A stretch of DNA of 64,000 nucleotides, from contig CM031559.1 of the NCBI GenBank assembly GCA_018466975.1, forward strand, positions 1-64,000, given 5' to 3'. A program made the translations under genes and the position numbers. Positions 29,101 through 44,100 of this stretch are shown piece by piece. Origin of the DNA: Sparassis latifolia. Taxonomy: Eukaryota; Basidiomycota; Agaricomycetes; Polyporales; Sparassidaceae. The notes beneath the pieces are model-generated. The model was not told the DNA's origin and searched no databases. It saw nothing but the letters and a program-made list of their open reading frames with translations. The stretch's first letter is position 1. Each line of letters opens with the position of its first letter.

Positions 29101-32100
29101 GTAACCAAGCTATAACCAAACACTAATACCTCTAACGTGGTGTGACTCTAATCTAAACCTCTAACGGATACTTGAAATAACGCCGCCTAGTATGTCGCTT
29201 AGAAGTATTTGTACGCCGTCAGAATATGGGTATGTCGCTAGAAACGCTCGCTTGCCGCTTAAAAGTATTTGTATGCCGCTAGAAATGTCCGTATGTCGCC
29301 ATTTACACTCTGTATGTGGTCTACTATGCCCGCACGCCGCTTATCGCACTCTGTATGCTGCCTGTAGTAAGCGCCGTATGTCGCTGGAGGTATTTTTTGT
29401 ATGCCACTTAGAAATATTTGTATGCCGCTTAGAAATATTTGTATGCCATCTACGAACGCTTGTACGCGGTCTACGAATGTCGGTATGTGGTCTATAAGCG
29501 TCAGATGCGGCTACGACGCCCGTATGCGTATAGTACTCTGTATGCGTGTATAGTACTCTGTAAACGCTGGTATGCGCCTATAGCGGTCTGTCGCTAGAAG
29601 TATTTTTTGTATGCCGCTTAGAAATATTTGTATGTCGCTAGAAATATTCGTGATGTGGACTACAAATGTCCGTATGTGGTCTACTTAACGTCAGATGTGG
29701 GCTACGACACTCTGTATGCGGTCTATAGTGGTCTGTAGCACTGTGATGCGTCCATAGCATTCTGTACGCGGTCCGTAGCATTCTGTATGCGGCCTATAGT
29801 GGTCTATGGTACTCTGTATGCGTCTACTAAATATGACGGTCGATTTTTTATAAATGCGTGATAAATGCGTGACATAATAGATCTACACGAAAAGATAACG
29901 CTCTCACCGAACCACTAAACTAAACACTAAACCTGATTCTAATCCTCACCTAATTCTGACTGTAACCAAGCTATAACCAAACACTAATACCTCTAACGTG
30001 GTGTGACTCTAATCTAAACCTCTAACGGATACTTGAAATAACGCCGCCTAGTATGTCGCTTAGAAGTATTTGTACGCCGTCAGAATATGGGTATGTCGCT
30101 AGAAACGCTCGCTTGCCGCTTAAAAGTATTTGTATGCCGCTTAGAATGTCCGTATGTCGCCATTTACACTCTGTATGTGGTCTACTATGCCCGCACGCCG
30201 CTTATCGCACTTCTGTATGCTGCCTGTAGTAAGCGCCGTATGTCGCTGAGGTATTTTTTGTATGCCACTTAGAAATATTTGTATGCCGCTTAGAAATATT
30301 TGTATGCCATCTACGAACGCTTGTACGCGGTCTACGAATGTCGGTATGTGGTCTATAAGCGTCAGATGCGGCTACGACGCCCGTATGCGTGTATAGTACT
30401 CTGTATGCGTGTATAGTACTCTGTAAACGCTGGTATGCGCCTATAGCGGTCTGTCGCTAGAAGTATTTTTTGTATGCCGCTTAGAAATATTTGTATGTCG
30501 CTAGAAATATTCGTGATGTGGACTACAAATGTCCGTATGTGGTCTACTTAACGTCAGATGTGGGCTACGACACTCTGTATGCGGTCTATAGTGGTCTGTA
30601 GCACTGTGATGCGGTCCATAGCATTCTGTACGCGGTCCGTAGCATTCTGTATGCGGCCTATAGTGGTCTATGGTACTCTGTATGCGGTCTACTAAATATG
30701 ACGGTCGATTTTTTATAAATGCGTGATAAATGCGTGACATAATAGATCTACACGAAAAGATAACGCTCTCACCGAACCACTAAACTAAACACTAAACCTG
30801 ATTCTAATCCTCACCTAATTCTGACTGTAACCAAGCTATAACCAAACACTAATACCTCTAACGTGGTGTGACTCTAATCTAAACCTCTAACGGATACTTG
30901 AAATAACGCCGCCTAGTATGTCGCTAGAAGTATTTGTACGCCGTCAGAATATGGGTATGTCGCTAGAAACGCTCGCTTGCCGCTTAAAAGTATTTGTATG
31001 CCGCTAGAAATGTCCGTATGTCGCCATTTACACTCTGTATGTGGTCTACTATGCCCGCACGCCGCTTATCGCACTTCGTATGCTGCCTGTAGTAAGCGCC
31101 GTATGTCGCTGGAGGTATTTTTTGTATGCCACTTAGAAATATTTGTATGCCGCTTAGAAATATTTGTATGCCATCTACGAACGCTTGTACGCGGTCTACG
31201 AATGTCGGTATGTGGTCTATAAGCGTCAGATGCGGCTACGACGCCCGTATGCGTATATACTCTGTACTCTGTATAGTACTCTGTAAACGCTGGTATGCGC
31301 CTATAGCGGTCTGTCGCTAGAAGTATTTTTTGTATGCCGCTTAGAAATATTTGTATGTCGCTAGAAATATTCGTGATGTGGACTACAAATGTCCGTATGT
31401 GGTCTACTTAACGTCAGATGTGGGCTACGACACTCTGTATGCGGTCTATAGTGGTCTGTAGCACTGTGATGCGGTCCATAGCATTCTGTACGCGGTCCGT
31501 AGCATTCTGTATGCGGCCTATAGTGGTCTATGGTACTCTGTATGCGGTCTACTAAATATGACGGTCGATTTTTTATAAATGCGTGATAAATGCGTGACAT
31601 AATAGATCTACACGAAAAGATAACGCTCTCACCGAACCACTAAACTAAACACTAAACCTGATTCTAATCCTCACCTAATTCTGACTGTAACCAAGCTATA
31701 ACCAAACACTAATACCTCTAACGTGGTGTGACTCTAATCTAAACCTCTAACGGATACTTGAAATAACGCCGCCTAGTATGTCGCTTAGAAGTATTTGTAC
31801 GCCGTCAGAATATGGGTATGTCGCTAGAAACGCTCGCTTGCCGCTTAAAAGTATTTGTATGCCGCTTAGAAATGTCCGTATGTCGCCATTTACACTCTGT
31901 ATGTGGTCTACTATGCCCGCACGCCGCTTATCGCACTCTGTATGCTGCCTGTAGTAAGCGCCGTATGTCGCTGAGGTATTTTTTGTATGCCACTTAGAAA
32001 TATTTGTATGCCGCTTAGAAATATTTGTATGCCATCTACGAACGCTTGTACGCGGTCTACGAATGTCGGTATGTGGTCTATAAGCGTCAGATGCGGCTAC

Positions 32101-35100
32101 GACGCCCGTATGCGTATAGTACTCTGTATAGCTGTATGCGTATAGTACTCTGTAAACGCTGGTATGCGGCCTATAGCGGTCTGTCGCTAGAAGTATTTTT
32201 TGTATGCCGCTTAGAAATATTTGTATGTCGCTAGAAATATTCGTGATGTGGACTACAAATGTCCGTATGTGGTCTACTTAACGTCAGATGTGGGCTACGA
32301 CACTCTGTATGCGGTCTATAGTGGTCTGTAGCACTGTGATGCGGTCCATAGCATTCTGTACGCGGTCCGTAGCATTCTGTATGCGGCCTATAGTGGTCTA
32401 TGGTACTCTGTATGCGGTCTACTAAATATGACGGTCGATTTTTTATAAATGCGTGATAAATGCGTGACATAATAGATCTACACGAAAAGATAACGCTCTC
32501 ACCGAACCACTAAACTAAACACTAAACCTGATTCTAATCCTCACCTAATTCTGACTGTAACCAAGCTATAACCAAACACTAATACCTCTAACGTGGTGTG
32601 ACTCTAATCTAAACCTCTAACGGATACTTGAAATAACGCCGCCTAGTATGTCGCTTAGAAGTATTTGTACGCCGTCAGAATATGGGTATGTCGCTAGAAA
32701 CGCTCGCTTGCCGCTTAAAAGTATTTGTATGCCGCTAGAATGTCCGTATGTCGCCATTTACACTCTGTATGTGGTCTACTATGCCCGCACGCCGCTTATC
32801 GCACTCTGTATGCTGCCTGTAGTAAGCGCCGTATGTCGCTGAGGTATTTTTTGTATGCCACTTAGAAATATTTGTATGCCGCTTAGAAATATTTGTATGC
32901 CATCTACGAACGCTTGTACGCGGTCTACGAATGTCGGTATGTGGTCTATAAGCGTCAGATGCGGCTACGACGCCCGTATGCGTGTATAGTACTCTGTATG
33001 CGTATAGTACTCTGTAAACGCTGGTATGCGCCTATAGCGGTCTGTCGCTAGAAGTATTTTTTGTATGCCGCTTAGAAATATTTGTATGTCGCTAGAAATA
33101 TTCGTGATGTGGACTACAAATGTCCGTATGTGGTCTACTTAACGTCAGATGTGGGCTACGACACTCTGTATGCGGTCTATAGTGGTCTGTAGCACTGTGA
33201 TGCGGTCCATAGCATTCTGTACGCGGTCCGTAGCATTCTGTATGCGCCTATAGTGGTCTATGGTACTCTGTATGCGGTCTACTAAATATGACGGTCGATT
33301 TTTTATAAATGCGTGATAAATGCGTGACATAATAGATCTACACGAAAAGATAACGCTCTCACCGAACCACTAAACTAAACACTAAACCTGATTCTAATCC
33401 TCACCTAATTCTGACTGTAACCAAGCTATAACCAAACACTAATACCTCTAACGTGGTGTGACTCTAATCTAAACCTCTAACGGATACTTGAAATAACGCC
33501 GCCTAGTATGTCGCTTAGAAGTATTTGTACGCCGTCAGAATATGGGTATGTCGCTTAAACGCTCGCTTGCCGCTTAAAAGTATTTGTATGCCGCTAGAAT
33601 GTCCGTATGTCGCCATTTACACTCTGTATGTGGTCTACTATGCCCGCACGCCGCTTATCGCACTCTGTATGCTGCCTGTAGTAAGCGCCGTATGTCGCTG
33701 GAGGTATTTTTTGTATGCCACTTAGAAATATTTGTATGCCGCTTAGAAATATTTGTATGCCATCTACGAACGCTTGTACGCGGTCTACGAATGTCGGTAT
33801 GTGGTCTATAAGCGTCAGATGCGGCTACGACGCCCGTGATGCGTGTATACTCTGTATGCGTATAGTACTCTGTAAACGCTGGTATGCGGCCTATAGCGGT
33901 CTGTCGCTAGAAGTATTTTTTGTATGCCGCTTAGAAATATTTGTATGTCGCTAGAAATATTCGTGATGTGGACTACAAATGTCCGTATGTGGTCTACTTA
34001 ACGTCAGATGTGGGCTACGACACTCTGTATGCGGTCTATAGTGGTCTGTAGCACTGTGATGCGTCCATAGCATTCTGTACGCGGTCCGTAGCATTCTGTA
34101 TGCGGCCTATAGTGGTCTATGGTACTCTGTATGCGGTCTACTAAATATGACGGTCGATTTTTTATAAATGCGTGATAAATGCGTGACATAATAGATCTAC
34201 ACGAAAAGATAACGCTCTCACCGAACCACTAAACTAAACACTAAACCTGATTCTAATCCTCACCTAATTCTGACTGTAACCAAGCTATAACCAAACACTA
34301 ATACCTCTAACGTGGTGTGACTCTAATCTAAACCTCTAACGGATACTTGAAATAACGCCGCCTAGTATGTCGCTTAGAAGTATTTGTACGCCGTCAGAAT
34401 ATGGGTATGTCGCTAGAAACGCTCGCTTGCCGCTTAAAAGTATTTGTATGCCGCTTAGAATGTCCGTATGTCGCCATTTACACTCTGTATGTGGTCTACT
34501 ATGCCCGCACGCCGCTTATCGCACTCTGTATGCTGCCTGTAGTAAGCGCCGTATGTCGCTGGAGGTATTTTTTGTATGCCACTTAGAAATATTTGTATGC
34601 CGCTTAGAAATATTTGTATGCCATCTACGAACGCTTGTACGCGGTCTACGAATGTCGGTATGTGGTCTATAAGCGTCAGATGCGGCTACGACGCCCGTAT
34701 GCGTGTATGCGTATGCGTATAGTACTCTGTAAACGCTGGTATGCGGCCTATAGCGGTCTGTCGCTAGAAGTATTTTTTGTATGCCGCTTAGAAATATTTG
34801 TATGTCGCTAGAAATATTCGTGATGTGGACTACAAATGTCCGTATGTGGTCTACTTAACGTCAGATGTGGGCTACGACACTCTGTATGCGGTCTATAGTG
34901 GTCTGTAGCACTGTGATGCGGTCCATAGCATTCTGTACGCGGTCCGTAGCATTCTGTATGCGCCTATAGTGGTCTATGGTACTCTGTATGCGTCTACTAA
35001 ATATGACGGTCGATTTTTTATAAATGCGTGATAAATGCGTGACATAATAGATCTACACGAAAAGATAACGCTCTCACCGAACCACTAAACTAAACACTAA

Positions 35101-38100
35101 ACCTGATTCTAATCCTCACCTAATTCTGACTGTAACCAAGCTATAACCAAACACTAATACCTCTAACGTGGTGTGACTCTAATCTAAACCTCTAACGGAT
35201 ACTTGAAATAACGCCGCCTAGTATGTCGCTTAGAAGTATTTGTACGCCGTCAGAATATGGGTATGTCGCTAGAAACGCTCGCTTGCCGCTTAAAAGTATT
35301 TGTATGCCGCTAGAAATGTCCGTATGTCGCCATTTACACTCTGTATGTGGTCTACTATGCCCGCACGCCGCTTATCGCACTTCTGTATGCTGCCTGTAGT
35401 AAGCGCCGTATGTCGCTGGAGGTATTTTTTGTATGCCACTTAGAAATATTTGTATGCCGCTTAGAAATATTTGTATGCCATCTACGAACGCTTGTACGCG
35501 GTCTACGAATGTCGGTATGTGGTCTATAAGCCGTCAGATGCGGCTACGACGCCGTATGCGTGTATAGTACTCTGTATGCGTGTATAGTACTCTGTAAACG
35601 CTGGTATGCGGCCTATAGCGGTCTGTCGCTAGAAGTATTTTTTGTATGCCGCTTAGAAATATTTGTATGTCGCTAGAAATATTCGTGATGTGGACTACAA
35701 ATGTCCGTATGTGGTCTACTTAACGTCAGATGTGGGCTACGACACTCTGTATGCGGTCTATAGTGGTCTGTAGCACTGTGATGCGGTCCATAGCATTCTG
35801 TACGCGGTCCGTAGCATTCTGTATGCGGCCTATAGTGGTCTATGGTACTCTGTATGCGGCCTACTAAATATGACGGTCGATTTTTTATAAATGCGTGATA
35901 AATGCGTGACATAATAGATCTACACGAAAAGATAACGCTCTCACCGAACCACTAAACTAAACACTAAACCTGATTCTAATCCTCACCTAATTCTGACTGT
36001 AACCAAGCTATAACCAAACACTAATACCTCTAACGTGGTGTGACTCTAATCTAAACCTCTAACGGATACTTGAAATAACGCCGCCTAGTATGTCGCTTAG
36101 AAGTATTTGTACGCCGTCAGAATATGGGTATGTCGCTAGAAACGCTCGCTTGCCGCTTAAAAGTATTTGTATGCCGCTTAGAATGTCCGTATGTCGCCAT
36201 TTACACTCTGTATGTGGTCTACTATGCCCGCACGCCGCTTATCGCACTCTGTATGCTGCCTGTAGTAAGCGCCGTATGTCGCTGGAGGTATTTTTTGTAT
36301 GCCACTTAGAAATATTTGTATGCCGCTTAGAAATATTTGTATGCCATCTACGAACGCTTGTACGCGGTCTACGAATGTCGGTATGTGGTCTATAAGCGTC
36401 AGATGCGGCGCTACGACGCCCGTATAGTACTCTGTATGCGTATGCGTATAGTACTCTGTAAACGCTGGTATGCGCCTATAGCGGTCTGTCGCTAGAAGTA
36501 TTTTTTGTATGCCGCTTAGAAATATTTGTATGTCGCTAGAAATATTCGTGATGTGGACTACAAATGTCCGTATGTGGTCTACTTAACGTCAGATGTGGGC
36601 TACGACACTCTGTATGCGGTCTATAGTGGTCTGTAGCACTGTGATGCGGTCCATAGCATTCTGTACGCGTCCGTAGCATTCTGTATGCGCCTATAGTGGT
36701 CTATGGTACTCTGTATGCGGTCTACTAAATATGACGGTCGATTTTTTATAAATGCGTGATAAATGCGTGACATAATAGATCTACACGAAAAGATAACGCT
36801 CTCACCGAACCACTAAACTAAACACTAAACCTGATTCTAATCCTCACCTAATTCTGACTGTAACCAAGCTATAACCAAACACTAATACCTCTAACGTGGT
36901 GTGACTCTAATCTAAACCTCTAACGGATACTTGAAATAACGCCGCCTAGTATGTCGCTTAGAAGTATTTGTACGCCGTCAGAATATGGGTATGTCGCTAG
37001 AAACGCTCGCTTGCCGCTTAAAAGTATTTGTATGCCGCTAGAATGTCCGTATGTCGCCATTTACACTCTGTATGTGGTCTACTATGCCCGCACGCCGCTT
37101 ATCGCACTCTGTATGCTGCCTGTAGTAAGCGCCGTATGTCGCTGAGGTATTTTTTGTATGCCACTTAGAAATATTTGTATGCCGCTTAGAAATATTTGTA
37201 TGCCATCTACGAACGCTTGTACGCGGTCTACGAATGTCGGTATGTGGTCTATAAGCGTCAGATGCGGCTACGACGCCCGTATGCGTGTATAGTACTCTGT
37301 ATGCGTGTATAGTACTCTGTAAACGCTGGTATGCGGCCTATAGCGGTCTGTCGCTAGAAGTATTTTTTGTATGCCGCTTAGAAATATTTGTATGTCGCTA
37401 GAAATATTCGTGATGTGGACTACAAATGTCCGTATGTGGTCTACTTAACGTCAGATGTGGGCTACGACACTCTGTATGCGGTCTATAGTGGTCTGTAGCA
37501 CTGTGATGCGGTCCATAGCATTCTGTACGCGGTCCGTAGCATTCTGTATGCGCCTATAGTGGTCTATGGTACTCTGTATGCGGTCTACTAAATATGACGG
37601 TCGATTTTTTATAAATGCGTGATAAATGCGTGACATAATAGATCTACACGAAAAGATAACGCTCTCACCGAACCACTAAACTAAACACTAAACCTGATTC
37701 TAATCCTCACCTAATTCTGACTGTAACCAAGCTATAACCAAACACTAATACCTCTAACGTGGTGTGACTCTAATCTAAACCTCTAACGGATACTTGAAAT
37801 AACGCCGCCTAGTATGTCGCTTAGAAGTATTTGTACGCCGTCAGAATATGGGTATGTCGCTAGAAACGCTCGCTTGCCGCTTAAAAGTATTTGTATGCCG
37901 CTTAGAATGTCCGTATGTCGCCATTTACACTCTGTATGTGGTCTACTATGCCCGCACGCCGCTTATCGCACTCTGTATGCTGCCTGTAGTAAGCGCCGTA
38001 TGTCGCTGAGGTATTTTTTGTATGCCACTTAGAAATATTTGTATGCCGCTTAGAAATATTTGTATGCCATCTACGAACGCTTGTACGCGGTCTACGAATG

Positions 38101-40374
38101 TCGGTATGTGGTCTATAAGCGTCAGATGCGGCTACGACGCCCGTATGCGTATAGTACTCTGTACTCTGTATGTGTATAGTACTCTGTAAACGCTGGTATG
38201 CGGCCTATAGCGGTCTGTCGCTAGAAGTATTTTTTGTATGCCGCTTAGAAATATTTGTATGTCGCTAGAAATATTCGTGATGTGGACTACAAATGTCCGT
38301 ATGTGGTCTACTTAACGTCAGATGTGGGCTACGACACTCTGTATGCGGTCTATAGTGGTCTGTAGCACTGTGATGCGTCCATAGCATTCTGTACGCGGTC
38401 CGTAGCATTCTGTATGCGGCCTATAGTGGTCTATGGTACTCTGTATGCGGTCTACTAAATATGACGGTCGATTTTTTATAAATGCGTGATAAATGCGTGA
38501 CATAATAGATCTACACGAAAAGATAACGCTCTCACCGAACCACTAAACTAAACACTAAACCTGATTCTAATCCTCACCTAATTCTGACTGTAACCAAGCT
38601 ATAACCAAACACTAATACCTCTAACGTGGTGTGACTCTAATCTAAACCTCTAACGGATACTTGAAATAACGCCGCCTAGTATGTCGCTTAGAAGTATTTG
38701 TACGCCGTCAGAATATGGGTATGTCGCTAGAAACGCTCGCTTGCCGCTTAAAAGTATTTGTATGCCGCTAGAAATGTCCGTATGTCGCCATTTACACTCT
38801 GTATGTGGTCTACTATGCCCGCACGCCGCTTATCGCACTCTGTATGCTGCCTGTAGTAAGCGCCGGATGTCGCTGGAGGTATTTTTTGTATGCCACTTAG
38901 AAATATTTGTATGCCGCTTAGAAATATTTGTATGCCATCTACGAACGCTTGTACGCGGTCTACGAATGTCGGTATGTGGTCTATAAGCGTCAGATGCGGC
39001 TACGACGCCTCGTATGCGTGTATAGTACTCTGTAAACGCTGGTATGCGGCCTATAGCGGTCTGTCGCTAGAAGTATTTTTTGTATGCCGCTTAGAAATAT
39101 TTGTATGTCGCTAGAAATATTCGTGATGTGGACTACAAATGTCCGTATGTGGTCTACTTAACGTCAGATGTGGCTACGACACTCTGTATGCGGTCTATAG
39201 TGGTCTGTAGCACTGTGATGCGGTCCATAGCATTCTGTACGCGGTCCGTAGCATTCTGTATGCGGCCTATAGTGGTCTATGGTACTCTGTATGCGGTCTA
39301 CTAAATATGACGGTCGATTTTTTATAAATGCGTGATAAATGCGTGACATAATAGATCTACACGAAAAGATAACGCTCTCACCGAACCACTAAACTAAACA
39401 CTAAACCTGATTCTAATCCTCACCTAATTCTGACTGTAACCAAGCTATAACCAAACACTAATACCTCTAACGTGGTGTGACTCTAATCTAAACCTCTAAC
39501 GGATACTTGAAATAACGCCGCCTAGTATGTCGCTAGAAGTATTTGTACGCCGTCAGAATATGGGTATGTCGCTAGAAACGCTCGCTTGCCGCTTAAAAGT
39601 ATTTGTATGCCGCTAGAATGTCCGTATGTCGCCATTTACACTCTGTATGTGGTCTACTATGCCCGCACGCCGCTTATCGCACTTCTGTATGCTGCCTGTA
39701 GTAAGCGCCGTATGTCGCTGGAGGTATTTTTTGTATGCCACTTAGAAATATTTGTATGCCGCTTAGAAATATTTGTATGCCATCTACGAACGCTTGTACG
39801 CGGTCTACGAATGTCGGTATGTGGTCTATAAGCCGTCAGATGCGGCTACGACGCCGTATGCGTATGTATGCGTGTATAGTACTCTGTAAACGCTGGTATG
39901 CGGCCTATAGCGGTCTGTCGCTAGAAGTATTTTTTGTATGCCGCTTAGAAATATTTGTATGTCGCTAGAAATATTCGTGATGTGGACTACAAATGTCCGT
40001 ATGTGGTCTACTTAACGTCAGATGTGGGCTACGACACTCTGTATGCGGTCTATAGTGGTCTGTAGCACTGTGATGCGGTCCATAGCATTCTGTACGCGGT
40101 CCGTAGCATTCTGTATGCGCCTATAGTGGTCTATGGTACTCTGTATGCGGTCTACTAAATATGACGGTCGATTTTTTATAAATGCGTGATAAATGCGTGA
40201 CATAATAGATCTACACGAAAAGATAACGCTCTCACCGAACCACTAAACTAAACACTAAACCTGATTCTAATCCTCACCTAATTCTGACTGTAACCAAGCT
40301 ATAACCAAACACTAATACCTCTAACGTGGTGTGACTCTAATCTAAACCTCTAACGGATACTTGAAATAACGCCG

Positions 40375-41150
40375 CCTAGTATGTCGCTTAGAAGTATTTG
40401 TACGCCGTCAGAATATGGGTATGTCGCTAGAAACGCTCGCTTGCCGCTTAAAAGTATTTGTATGCCGCTAGAATGTCCGTATGTCGCCATTTACACTCTG
40501 TATGTGGTCTACTATGCCCGCACGCCGCTTATCGCACTTCGTATGCTGCCTGTAGTAAGCGCCGTATGTCGCTGGAGGTATTTTTTGTATGCCACTTAGA
40601 AATATTTGTATGCCGCTTAGAAATATTTGTATGCCATCTACGAACGCTTGTACGCGGTCTACGAATGTCGGTATGTGGTCTATAAGCCGTCAGATGCGGC
40701 TACGACGCCGATGCGTATGCTGTATGTGTATAGTACTCTGTAAACGCTGGTATGCGGCCTATAGCGGTCTGTCGCTAGAAGTATTTTTTGTATGCCGCTT
40801 AGAAATATTTGTATGTCGCTAGAAATATTCGTGATGTGGACTACAAATGTCCGTATGTGGTCTACTTAACGTCAGATGTGGGCTACGACACTCTGTATGC
40901 GGTCTATAGTGGTCTGTAGCACTGTGATGCGTCCATAGCATTCTGTACGCGGTCCGTAGCATTCTGTATGCGGCCTATAGTGGTCTATGGTACTCTGTAT
41001 GCGGTCTACTAAATATGACGGTCGAAACACTAAACCTGATTCTAATCCTCACCTAATTCTGACTGTAAACGAAGCTATAACGAAACACTAATACCTCTAA
41101 CGTGGTGTGACTCTAATCTAAACCTCTAACGGATACTTGAAATAACGCCG
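40375..41150. repeat. deleted satellite unit (776 bp) at the A/B junction
   Basis: This unit is ~80-85 bp shorter than its neighbours. At 41023-41026 the sequence jumps from GACGGTCGA directly into AACACTAAACCTG, removing the poly-T, the ATAAATGCG repeats, the TAGATCTA palindrome and the start of the CTAAAC tract. Left of the junction the text is type A. Immediately right of it the spacer carries type-B-like changes (AACGAAGCTATAACGAAACAC). The coincidence suggests a recombination breakpoint where two homogenised blocks were joined. Confidence 0.88.
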
Positions 41151-44100
41151 CCTAGTATGTCGCTTAGAAGTATTTGTACGTCGTCAGAATATGGGTATGT
41201 CGCTAGAAACGCTCGCTTGCCGCTTAAAAGTATTTGTATGCCGCTTAGAAATGTCCGTATGTCGCCATTTACACTCTGTATGTGGTCTACTATGCCCGCA
41301 CGCCGCTTATCGTACTCTGTATGCTGCCTGTAGTAAGCGTCGGTATGTCGCTGGAGGTATTTTTGTATGCCACTTAGAAATATTTGTATGCCGCTTAGAA
41401 ATATTTGTATGCCATCTACGAACGCTTGTACGTGGTCTACGAATGTCGGTATGTGGTCTATAAGCGTCAGATGCGGCTACGACGCCCGTATGCGTGTATA
41501 GTACTCTGTATGCGTGTATAGTACTCTGTAAACGCTGGTATGCGGTCTATAGCGGTCTGTCGCTAGAAGTATTTTTGTATGCCGCTTAGAAATATTTGTA
41601 TGTCGCTTAGAAATATTCGTATGTGGACTACAAATGTCCGTATGTGGTCTACTTAACGTTCAGATGTGGGCTACGACACTCTGTATGCGGTCTATAGTGG
41701 TCTGTAGCACTCCGTATGCGGTCCATAGCATTCTGTACGCGGTCCGTAGCATTCTGTATGCGGTCTATAGTGGTCTATGGTACTCTGTATGCGGTCTACT
41801 AAACATGACGGTCGATTTTTTATAAATGCGTGATAAATGTGTGACATAATAGATCTACACGAAAGATAACGCTCTCACCGAACCACTAAACGAAACACTA
41901 AACCTGATTCTAATCCTCACCTAATTCTGACTGTAACCAAGCTATAACGAAACACTAATACCTCTAACGTGGTGTGACTCTAATCTAAACCTCTAACGGA
42001 TACTTGAAATAACGCCGTCTAGTATGTCGCTAGAAGTATTTGTACGTCGCTCAGTAAATATGGGTATGTCGCTTAGAAACGTTCGTTTGCCGCTTAAAAG
42101 TATTTGTATGCCGCTTAGAAATGTCCGTATGTCGCTTACGACACTCTGTATGTGGTCTACTATGCTCCGTACGTCGTTTATCGTACTCTGTATGCTGCCT
42201 GTAGTAAGCGTCGGTATGTCGCTTGGAGGTATTTTTTGTATGCCACTTAGAAATATTTGTATGCCGCTTAGAAATATTTGTATGCCATCTACGAACGTTT
42301 GTACGTGGTCTACGAATGTCGGTATGTGGTCTATAAGCGTTCGTATGCGGGCTACGACGCTCCGTATGCGGTGTATAGTACTCTGTATGCGGTGTATAGT
42401 ACTCTGTAAACGTTGGTATGCGGTCTATAGCGGTCTGTCGCTTAGAAGTATTTTTTGTATGCCGCTTAGAAATATTTGTATGTCGCTTAGAAATATTCGT
42501 ATGTGGACTACAAATGTCCGTATTGTGGTCTACGAACGTTCGTATGTGGACTACGACACTCTGTATGCGGTCTATAGTGGTCTGTAGCACTCGTATGCGT
42601 CCATAGCATTCTGTACGCGTCCGTAGCATTCTGTATGCGGTCTATAGTGGTCTATGGTACTCTGTATGCGGTCTACTAAACATGACGGTCGATTTTTATA
42701 AATGCGTGATAAATGTGTGACATAATAGATCTACACGAAAGATAACGTTCTCACCGAACCACTAAACGAAACACTAAACCTGATTCTAATCCTCACCTAA
42801 TTCTGACTGTAACCGAAGCTATAACCGAAACACTAATACCTCTAACGTGGTGTGACTCTAATCTAAACCTCTAACGGATACTTGAAATAACGTCGTCTAG
42901 TATGTCGCTTAGAAGTATTTGTACGTCGCTCAGTAAATATGGGTATGTCGCTTAGAAGCGTTCGTTTGCCGCTTAAAAGTATTTGTATGCCGCTTAGAAA
43001 TGTCCGTATGTAAACACGACACTCTGTATGTGGTCTACTATGCTCCGTACGTCGTTTATCGTACTCTGTATGCTGCCTGTAGTAAGCGTCGGTATGTCGC
43101 TTGGAGGTATTTTTTGTATGCCACTTAGAAATATTTGTATGCCGCTTAGAAATATTTGTATGCCATCTACGAACGTTTGTACGTGGTCTACGAATGTCGG
43201 TATGTGGTCTATAAGCGTCAGTATGCGGCTACGACGCCCGTATGCGGTGTATAGTACTCTGTATGCGGTGTATAGTACTCTGTAAACGTTGGTATGCGGT
43301 CTATAGCGGTCTGTCGCTTAGAAGTATTTTTTGTATGCCGCTTAGAAATATTTGTATGTCGCTTAGAAATATTCGTATGTGGACTACAAATGTCCGTATG
43401 TGGTCTACTGAGCGTTCAGTATGTGGGCTACGACACTCTGTATGCGGTCTATAGTGGTCTGTAGCACTCGTATGCGATCCATAGCATTCTGTACGCGGTC
43501 CGTAGCATTCTGTATGCGGTCTATAGTGGTCTATGGTACTCTGTATGCGGTCTACTAAACATGACGGTCGATTTTTTATAAATGCGTGATAAATGTGTGA
43601 CATAATAGATCTACACGAAAAGATAACGTTCCTCACCGAACCACTAAACGAAACACTAAACCTGATTCTAATCCTCACCTAATTCTGACTGTAACCAAGC
43701 TATAACGAAACACTAATACCTCTAACGTGGTGTGACTCTAATCTAAACCTCTAACGGATACTTGAAATAACGTCGTCTAGTATGTCGCTTAGAAGTATTT
43801 GTACGTCGCTCAGTAAATATGGGTATGTCGCTTAGAAACGTTCGTTTGCCTCTTAAAAGTATTTGTATGCCGCTTAGAAATGTCCGTATGTCGCTTACGA
43901 CGCTCTGTATGTGGTCTACTATGCTCCGTACGTCGTTTATCGTACTCTGTATGCTGCCTGTAGTAAGCGTCGGTATGTCGCTTGGAGGTATTTTTTGTAT
44001 GCCACTTAGAAATATTTGTATGCCGCTTAGAAATATTTGTATGCCATCTACGAACGTTTGTACGTGGTCTACGAATGTCGGTATGTGGTCTATAAGCGTC

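Larger units (their letters stand above)
1..41025. repeat. satellite block A (units of ~860 bp)
   Basis: Unit starts (first base of CCTAG) are 831, 1697, 2546, 3393, 4246, 5106, 5967, 6827, 7686, 8548, 9402, 10264, 11123, 11977, 12842, 13702, 14567, 15429, 16292, 17157, 18011, 18872, 19734, 20587, 21447, 22308, 23167, 24023, 24877, 25738, 26603, 27459, 28322, 29186, 30047, 30912, 31772, 32642, 33502, 34361, 35217, 36084, 36945, 37808, 38675, 39521 and 40375. Diagnostic variants are CGCCGCCTAG at the unit boundary, AACGCTCGCTTGCC, GATAACGCTCTCACC, AAATGCGTGACAT and CAAGCTATAACCAAACAC. Compared with block B, many monomers have lost one or two bases, so strict 21-bp phase is broken and units are ~20 bp shorter. 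Units left of about 15 kb more often read TCGCTAGAAG where later ones read TCGCTTAGAAG, a gentle drift along the block. Confidence 0.93.
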
